A stretch of DNA of 9,495 bases. It comes from Selenomonadaceae bacterium (GTDB taxonomy: Bacteria; Bacillota; Negativicutes; Selenomonadales; Selenomonadaceae). The DNA lies in assembly GCA_017390245.1 (NCBI GenBank), contig JAFPCE010000022.1:1-9495 (forward strand). Reading direction: 5' to 3'. The position numbers and the translations under genes were made by a program. Below are positions 5,821 through 9,495 of this stretch, piece after piece. A model generated the notes under the pieces. The model had not been told where the DNA came from and searched no databases. It worked only from the letters and a program-made list of their open reading frames with translations. The first letter of the stretch is position 1, and each line of letters begins with the position of its first letter.

Positions 5821-7053
5821 ATGTCTATAAAGAAAGCTGTGATTTTGGGTATTATCCTGGAAATTTTACTGGGTGCAGCAGCAGCGTCTTTTTATTTTTT
5901 ATATTATGTGAAAACTCCTACCTATGCTGTAAGGCAGATGTACAAGGCTATGCAGCAGGGGGATGTGGAGTCTCTGCAGACCATGGTGGCTCTGGATGAC
6001 CTGTTTAAGCAGGAGAGTATCCAGCTTTCCCAGCTGGTGGCCAGGGATTCTGCTATATATCCGAAGCTGGCAGATGGCAGCTTTGGCAAGGTGTGCAAGG
6101 ATGATTTCTTGAAATATATGGTAAATGGCAAGTGGGAGGATGTAACTAATCCGACGGAGGAGAACTTCTTCCAGGACCGTATTGCTTTCCGTTCCATGTC
6201 ATTCCGCAAGCTTTTGTATGTTAACCAGGATGCTCCTAATGAGGATAAGCCTGATGAAGTAACAGCTACGGCTGGTGTTAGTGTTTATGCCCCTGATTTG
6301 GGTGATACCTTTGTGCTGAAGCTGAAGCTGCGGCAGAAGGCTGAAGGCCAGTGGGTGCTTTATGATGTGGAGAACTACGGCGAGTTTGCCGATTCGGTTT
6401 TAAAGCAGAATGAACGTGATGTGAAGCGCTACCGTGATAAGGTGAGACAGATTCTGCTGACGGGCCAGGGGAAGCTCAATGACTTAAAGCAGCGTGAGCC
6501 AAATATTTCCATGAACTGGGTAATTGAGGCCCGTACCATCATGCTGGATACTGAGGATCAGCTAAATGCTCTGGAAAAGCCTAGAGCTGCCAGCAACCTG
6601 GTGCAGATGCTGCATAATAATTCTGAGTGCTTCCATGAGCTGATTGACCTTTATTATGAGCGGTTATCCCAGGTGGCAGATAATGCTGATAAAAAGAAAA
6701 AGTATGATGATGCCATGGCGGAGGGCAAGCGCATCCGCCGCCCATATAATGCCGCTAAGGGTGAGAAGGCCCTGGCTGAGATTGATGCCAAGCTGAAGGT
6801 GGCCAACGAGAAGTGGGCTGCCAGCAAGGCTGCTGTAGCTAAAGAGTTTAATCTCACTGCAGCGGAAGCTGCTAACATGAACAGGCAGCGTACTGATAAG
6901 GCTCTGCAGGATGCCAGAGCTTTGCGCAACAATGACGATGAACTGGTACGCCAGGCTAATTATCCTGGGGCTGTACCACAGGAGCCGCAGACGGCCAGTC
7001 CTGTAGATAGCGGTGCTAATTTGCCAACCATGTCGGTAGATAGTGCAAATTAA
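5821..7053 (+). CDS. Membrane-anchored protein of unknown function, DUF2939-like N-terminal region
   Basis: I do not recognise this 410-residue protein with certainty. A short Lys-containing N-terminus (M-S-I-K-K) is followed by one hydrophobic segment at about 6-29, most simply a signal anchor that leaves the rest outside the cytoplasm. Residues 31-60 (T-P-T-Y-A-V-R-Q-M...A-M-Q-Q-G-D-V-E-S-L) resemble the start of DUF2939 and related NTF2-like extracytoplasmic domains. Strands at 146-185 ending in G-Q-W-V-L-Y-D-V-E fit the end of such a domain. Residues 190-375 are charged and predicted helical, with Lys/Ala/Glu-rich stretches (about 288-345) that may be coiled. The tail (380-410) is Pro/Ser/Ala-rich and probably disordered. 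An AGGTG ribosome site lies 5 bases before the ATG. It is bounded by terminators upstream and by the next gene's own promoter downstream, so it looks monocistronic. Function is unknown. Confidence 0.75.
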   Translation: MSIKKAVILGIILEILLGAAAASFYFLYYVKTPTYAVRQMYKAMQQGDVESLQTMVALDDLFKQESIQLSQLVARDSAIYPKLADGSFGKVCKDDFLKYMVNGKWEDVTNPTEENFFQDRIAFRSMSFRKLLYVNQDAPNEDKPDEVTATAGVSVYAPDLGDTFVLKLKLRQKAEGQWVLYDVENYGEFADSVLKQNERDVKRYRDKVRQILLTGQGKLNDLKQREPNISMNWVIEARTIMLDTEDQLNALEKPRAASNLVQMLHNNSECFHELIDLYYERLSQVADNADKKKKYDDAMAEGKRIRRPYNAAKGEKALAEIDAKLKVANEKWAASKAAVAKEFNLTAAEAANMNRQRTDKALQDARALRNNDDELVRQANYPGAVPQEPQTASPVDSGANLPTMSVDSAN

Positions 7054-7055
7054 TA

Positions 7056-7074
7056 AAATTTTTCCTAAAAATTT
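7056..7074. repeat. AT-only inverted repeat between genes
   Basis: AAATTTTT and AAAAATTT flank a CCT loop, an 8-base perfect dyad that starts 3 bases after the preceding stop and touches the -35 box of the next promoter. It could be a weak terminator or a regulator site. Pure A/T stems arise easily by chance in such DNA. Confidence 0.35.
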
Positions 7075-7101
7075 CACAATTTCTGTAATGTATGCTATAC
7101 T
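7073..7101 (+). promoter_or_regulatory. Extended -10 promoter of the tRNA deacylase gene
   Basis: TTCACA (5 of 6) and TATACT (5 of 6) are spaced by 17 bases, and the -10 is preceded by TGC, the extended -10 motif. Transcription should start near 7108. This places the ATG at 7105 outside the message and supports the GTG start at 7144. Confidence 0.8.
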
Positions 7102-7131
7102 AATATGGATTTATGTATACTACAAGTGGAC

Positions 7132-7136
7132 AGGGA
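7132..7136 (+). promoter_or_regulatory. Ribosome binding site that sets the GTG start of the deacylase
   Basis: AGGGA stands 7 bases before the GTG at 7144. No similar site precedes the ATG at 7105. Confidence 0.7.
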
Positions 7137-7143
7137 TGATATT

Positions 7144-7620
7144 GTGAAGAATAAAAAGACAAATGCTGCCCGTATTCTGGATAGTCTGCATATAGATTAT
7201 TCCATAATGGAATACGAGGTGGATTTAGAAGATTTAAGTGCCATACATGTGGCTGCCAATAGTGGTCAGGATATAAAGACCGTCTTTAAAACCCTGGTTT
7301 GCCGGGGGGATAAAAATGGCGTGTTAATGGCCTGCATTCCAGGGGATGGAACTCTGGATCTGAAGGCCCTGGCTGCTGTTTCAGGCAATAAGCGGGTGGA
7401 GCTGGTACCTTTAAAGGAGGTGCTGGGGCTCACCGGTTATGTGAGAGGCGGCTGCTCTCCTTTAGGAGCTAAAAAGAATTATCCAGTTTATCTGGATGAA
7501 TCCAGCGGGAAGTATGAACATATTTCCATCAGCGCTGGCAAGCGGGGAGAACAAATCATATTGGCACCTGGTGATTTAGTGCAGGCTGTAAATGCCATTG
7601 TGGCTAAACTTATCAGATAA
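7144..7620 (+). CDS. ybaK: Aminoacyl-tRNA deacylase of the YbaK/ProX family (Cys-tRNA(Pro)/Cys-tRNA(Cys) type)
   Basis: Cytoplasmic proofreading enzyme that hydrolyses mischarged tRNA; in the YbaK subfamily the main target is Cys-tRNA(Pro) made by prolyl-tRNA synthetase. From the GTG at 7144 the protein is 158 residues, the normal length, and begins K-N-K-K-T-N-A-A-R-I-L-D, the usual family N-terminus. Visible motifs are E-Y-E-V-D (23-27), V-F-K-T-L (47-51) with the conserved Lys49 needed for deacylation, G-Y-V-R-G-G-C-S-P-L-G (98-108) and I-S-A-G-x-R-G-E-Q-I near 136-145. An alternative ATG at 7105 adds 13 residues with no family match and lies upstream of the expected transcript start. A hairpin separates it from thrC. 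YbaK versus the closely related ProX or YeaK groups is judged from the G-G-C-S-P-L-G loop. Confidence 0.92.
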   Translation: MKNKKTNAARILDSLHIDYSIMEYEVDLEDLSAIHVAANSGQDIKTVFKTLVCRGDKNGVLMACIPGDGTLDLKALAAVSGNKRVELVPLKEVLGLTGYVRGGCSPLGAKKNYPVYLDESSGKYEHISISAGKRGEQIILAPGDLVQAVNAIVAKLIR

Positions 7621-7642
7621 TTTTATTTATAAGATTAATTGT

Positions 7643-7663
7643 GCCCTAGTGTTATGCTGGGGC
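7643..7663 (+). terminator. Weak hairpin between the deacylase and threonine synthase genes
   Basis: GCCCTAG and CTGGGGC pair over 7 bases (one G-U) around a 7-base loop, followed by the T-rich TATTTTATTTA. The T-run is broken, so it may be a leaky terminator or only attenuate read-through into thrC. No clear separate thrC promoter is visible, which leaves co-transcription possible. Confidence 0.45.
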
Positions 7664-7675
7664 TATTTTATTTAT

Positions 7676-7680
7676 GGGAG
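7676..7680 (+). promoter_or_regulatory. Ribosome binding site that sets the thrC start
   Basis: GGGAG lies 8 bases before the ATG at 7689. The in-frame ATG at 7674 overlaps this site and so cannot be the true start. Confidence 0.75.
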
Positions 7681-7688
7681 TGAAGCTT

Positions 7689-9173
7689 ATGAAGTACATC
7701 AGCACAAGAGGCAACGGACAGAGCTTAGAATCTGCGGAGGCTATTATTGCAGGCTTGGCAGAGGATGGAGGACTTTTCGTTCCGGAGACTATACCACAGG
7801 TAAATATGGATTTTATCACTGGCCTTACAGCTATGACCTATCAGGAAAGGGCTGTGGCAGTTCTGAGCCAGTTCCTCACTGATTATACTGCTGAAGAGCT
7901 GCAGGGATGCGTCAGCAGGGCTTATGGCAGCAATAAATTTGACAGTGAAGCGATAGCTCCTTTAAATATCATGGGCGATGATGCAGTGCTGGAGCTTTGG
8001 CATGGTCCTACCAGTGCTTTTAAGGATATGGCGCTGCAGCTTCTGCCACAGCTTTTGTCTACAGCTTTAAAGAAGACTGGGGAAAAGCATGAGATTCTGA
8101 TATTGGTGGCAACCTCTGGCGATACAGGCAAGGCTGCCTTGGAGGGCTTTAAGGATGTGGACCAGATTAAGATAATGGTTTTCTATCCTGAAAATGGCGT
8201 CAGCCGCATCCAGAGACTGCAGATGACCACCCAGCAGGGCAATAATGTTGCTGTTGTGGCTGTAAAGGGCAATTTTGACGATGCTCAGAGCGGTGTCAAG
8301 CGGATTTTCGGCAACAAGGAGTTTGCTGCTGAGCTGGACAAGCAGGGGGTAGCACTTTCTTCTGCTAATTCCATTAACTGGGGCCGCTTGGTACCACAGA
8401 TTGTGTATTATTTCAGCTCTTATGCTGAGCTTTTAAAGGCTGGCAAAATCAAGGCAGGTGAAGAAATCAGCTTTACTGTGCCAACTGGTAACTTTGGTGA
8501 CATTCTGGCTGGCTACTATGCAAAGCTCATGGGTCTGCCTGTGAAAAAGCTGATTTGCGCTTCTAATACTAATAATGTTTTAACTGATTTCTTAAAGACT
8601 GGCGTTTACGACAGACAGAGAGAGTTCTTTAAGACCATCAGTCCTTCTATGGATATCCTTATTTCCAGCAATTTAGAGCGTCTTTTGTATCATATTACCG
8701 GTGATGCCAAGCTGGTGGCTCAGTGGATGCAGCAGCTGGCGGAAAAGGGCAGATACGATGTGGGCAGTGAGGTGCTGGCCAAGATTCAGGCTGTCTTTGG
8801 GGGCGACTGGGCTGATGATGCTGTTACCAAGGAAACCATTGGCAAGGTATTTAAGGAGAAGAAATACGTGCTGGATACCCATACTGCTGTGGCCTGGGAT
8901 GGAGCAAAACACTATGAGGCGACTGGGGCAGAGGAAAAGATGGTGGTGGTTTCTACCGCCAGCCCTTATAAGTTTAATGAAAGCGTGCTGACGGCTTTAG
9001 GGGAAACCATCGGTGATGAGGATGAATTCCAGCTTTTAGATAAGCTGCAGAATATCAGCGGAATGGCAATTCCAGCTGGCCTGGCTGCCTTGAAAACCAG
9101 TGAAATCAAGCATAAGCAGGTAGTAGAGAAACAGGAAATGGATGCTGCAGTTTTAGCCTTTGCCAAGCAATAA
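7689..9173 (+). CDS. thrC: Threonine synthase
   Basis: PLP enzyme that converts O-phospho-L-homoserine to L-threonine and phosphate, the last step of threonine synthesis in the cytoplasm. The 494-residue length matches the long-form bacterial/yeast-type class. Landmarks are the N-terminal M-K-Y-I-S-T-R-G-N characteristic of ThrC, W-H-G-P-T-S-A-F-K-D-M-A (104-115) with Lys112 as the PLP Schiff-base lysine, A-T-S-G-D-T-G-K-A-A (141-150), and the P-T-G-N-F-G-D loop (265-271) that holds the PLP phosphate. The usual S-S-N-L-E-R-L segment occurs at 326-332. The start at 7689 is preferred over 7674 because it gives the family N-terminus and a proper ribosome site. Homoserine pathway genes are not in the window, so regulation with them cannot be judged. 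No clear terminator follows before the pckA promoter. Confidence 0.96.
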   Translation: MKYISTRGNGQSLESAEAIIAGLAEDGGLFVPETIPQVNMDFITGLTAMTYQERAVAVLSQFLTDYTAEELQGCVSRAYGSNKFDSEAIAPLNIMGDDAVLELWHGPTSAFKDMALQLLPQLLSTALKKTGEKHEILILVATSGDTGKAALEGFKDVDQIKIMVFYPENGVSRIQRLQMTTQQGNNVAVVAVKGNFDDAQSGVKRIFGNKEFAAELDKQGVALSSANSINWGRLVPQIVYYFSSYAELLKAGKIKAGEEISFTVPTGNFGDILAGYYAKLMGLPVKKLICASNTNNVLTDFLKTGVYDRQREFFKTISPSMDILISSNLERLLYHITGDAKLVAQWMQQLAEKGRYDVGSEVLAKIQAVFGGDWADDAVTKETIGKVFKEKKYVLDTHTAVAWDGAKHYEATGAEEKMVVVSTASPYKFNESVLTALGETIGDEDEFQLLDKLQNISGMAIPAGLAALKTSEIKHKQVVEKQEMDAAVLAFAKQ

Positions 9174-9224
9174 TACAGCGGAATAAATAAGCAAAATTAA
9201 TAAAAGAATAATTATAAATAATTT

Positions 9225-9253
9225 TTGACAAATTTTGAGAAATTTTATAACAT
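9225..9253 (+). promoter_or_regulatory. Promoter of pckA
   Basis: A perfect TTGACA (9225-9230) is followed after 17 bases by TAACAT (9248-9253, 4 of 6). An overlapping TATAAC at 9246-9251 with a 15-base gap is the alternative. Transcription would start near 9260, giving a leader of about 130 bases. Confidence 0.75.
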
Positions 9254-9262
9254 ATATGTACA

Positions 9263-9278
9263 GGAACCACTAGGTTCC
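9263..9278. promoter_or_regulatory. Perfect dyad at the pckA transcript start
   Basis: GGAACC and GGTTCC flank ACTA, a perfect 6-base inverted repeat immediately downstream of the expected start point. As DNA it is well placed for a repressor operator; as RNA it would form a 5' cap hairpin with a 4-base loop. Confidence 0.5.
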
Positions 9279-9288
9279 AACGAATGTT

Positions 9289-9336
9289 ATGAATGCATTG
9301 GCCCACCGTATGGAGGACATGTCCAGGGAGGCATAA
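9289..9336 (+). other. Possible 15-codon leader ORF in the pckA 5' region
   Basis: ATG at 9289 opens a frame reading M-N-A-L-A-H-R-M-E-D-M-S-R-E-A and stopping at TAA 9334-9336. There is no convincing ribosome site before it, and a frame this short is likely by chance. It is recorded because it lies wholly inside the structured leader. Confidence 0.15.
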
Positions 9337-9360
9337 ACCGGCCAGCAAAGTGCTGATGCA
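9294..9360 (+). ncRNA. Structured 5' leader of pckA, cis-regulatory candidate of unknown class
   Basis: Nested complementary segments are visible by eye. TGCAT (9294-9298) pairs with ATGCA (9356-9360), TGGCC (9299-9303) with GGCCA (9340-9344), and TATG (9309-9312) with CATA (9332-9335). The centre holds the palindrome GGACATGTCC (9315-9324), and a side hairpin CAGCA-AAG-TGCTG (9343-9355) competes for one or two bases with the second stem. The base composition is clearly richer in G and C than the flanks. I could not match it to a known riboswitch consensus. The ribosome site (9371-9377) is outside the fold and no terminator is present, so any control mechanism is unclear. Confidence 0.4.
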
Positions 9361-9388
9361 CGAAAAAGAGAAAGAGGTTGATAGCAAA

Positions 9389-9495
9389 ATGGCAAATGTA
9401 GATTTGAGCAAGTATGATATCACTGGTGTTACTGAAGTACTCCACAATCCATCCTATGAGGTTCTGTTCCAGGAAGAGACCAAGGCTGGTTTAGA
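9389..9495 (+). CDS. pckA: Phosphoenolpyruvate carboxykinase (ATP), 3' end outside window
   Basis: Only the first 35 codons are present. They read M-A-N-V-D-L-S-K-Y-D-I-T-G-V, then E-V-L-H-N-P-S-Y-E-V-L-F and E-E-T-K-A-G-L. The N-P-S-Y-E-x-L-F-x-E-E-T segment is the characteristic beginning of ATP-dependent PckA. The enzyme interconverts oxaloacetate + ATP and PEP + ADP + CO2. In anaerobic fermenters it often runs toward oxaloacetate, conserving ATP on the way to succinate or propionate, though gluconeogenic use is equally possible. The AAAGAGG ribosome site (9371-9377) lies 11 bases before the ATG. Catalytic motifs are beyond the window edge, so identification rests on the N-terminus alone. 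Confidence 0.88.
   Translation, partial: MANVDLSKYDITGVTEVLHNPSYEVLFQEETKAGL

Overview
The window looks like an ordinary chromosomal stretch from an anaerobic, low-to-mid GC Gram-positive-lineage bacterium. The gene set (two-domain glutamine-dependent NadE, long-form threonine synthase, ATP-type PEP carboxykinase), AGGAG-like ribosome sites and consensus sigma-70/SigA-type promoters fit Firmicutes. The protein wording and the pckA context suggest a Negativicutes member (Selenomonas/Megamonas/Phascolarctobacterium type), but this is an inference without a database search.

Layout. Bases 1-400 hold the 3' end of a GNAT acetyltransferase. An AT-rich join of about 60 bases follows, then a MalY/PatB-type PLP aminotransferase that has lost its first ~55 residues and has no convincing start signal; it ends at a strong UUCG-loop terminator. 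Converging on it from the minus strand is nadE, whose true start is at 3594. Bases 3595-4151 form a large divergent intergenic region. It carries an imperfect large inverted repeat, a near-identical 17-base repeat in two direct copies plus a diverged inverted third, and a near-consensus promoter for the next gene. That gene is a sodium:solute symporter (4152-5552) closed by two tandem intrinsic terminators. Next come a membrane-anchored protein of unknown function (5821-7053), a YbaK/ProX-type aminoacyl-tRNA deacylase (start corrected to GTG at 7144), threonine synthase (7689-9173), and the first 35 codons of pckA behind a good promoter and a structured leader of about 130 bases.

How the genes work together. 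Most units seem to be transcribed separately, each with its own promoter or terminator, so no single operon or dedicated system is visible. The themes are housekeeping: NAD synthesis, threonine synthesis, tRNA proofreading, Na+-coupled uptake and the PEP/oxaloacetate node. I see no mobile element genes, CRISPR array, tRNA or rRNA. The parts most worth a second look are non-coding: the pckA leader and the repeat-rich region upstream of nadE. The truncated aminotransferase is a third.
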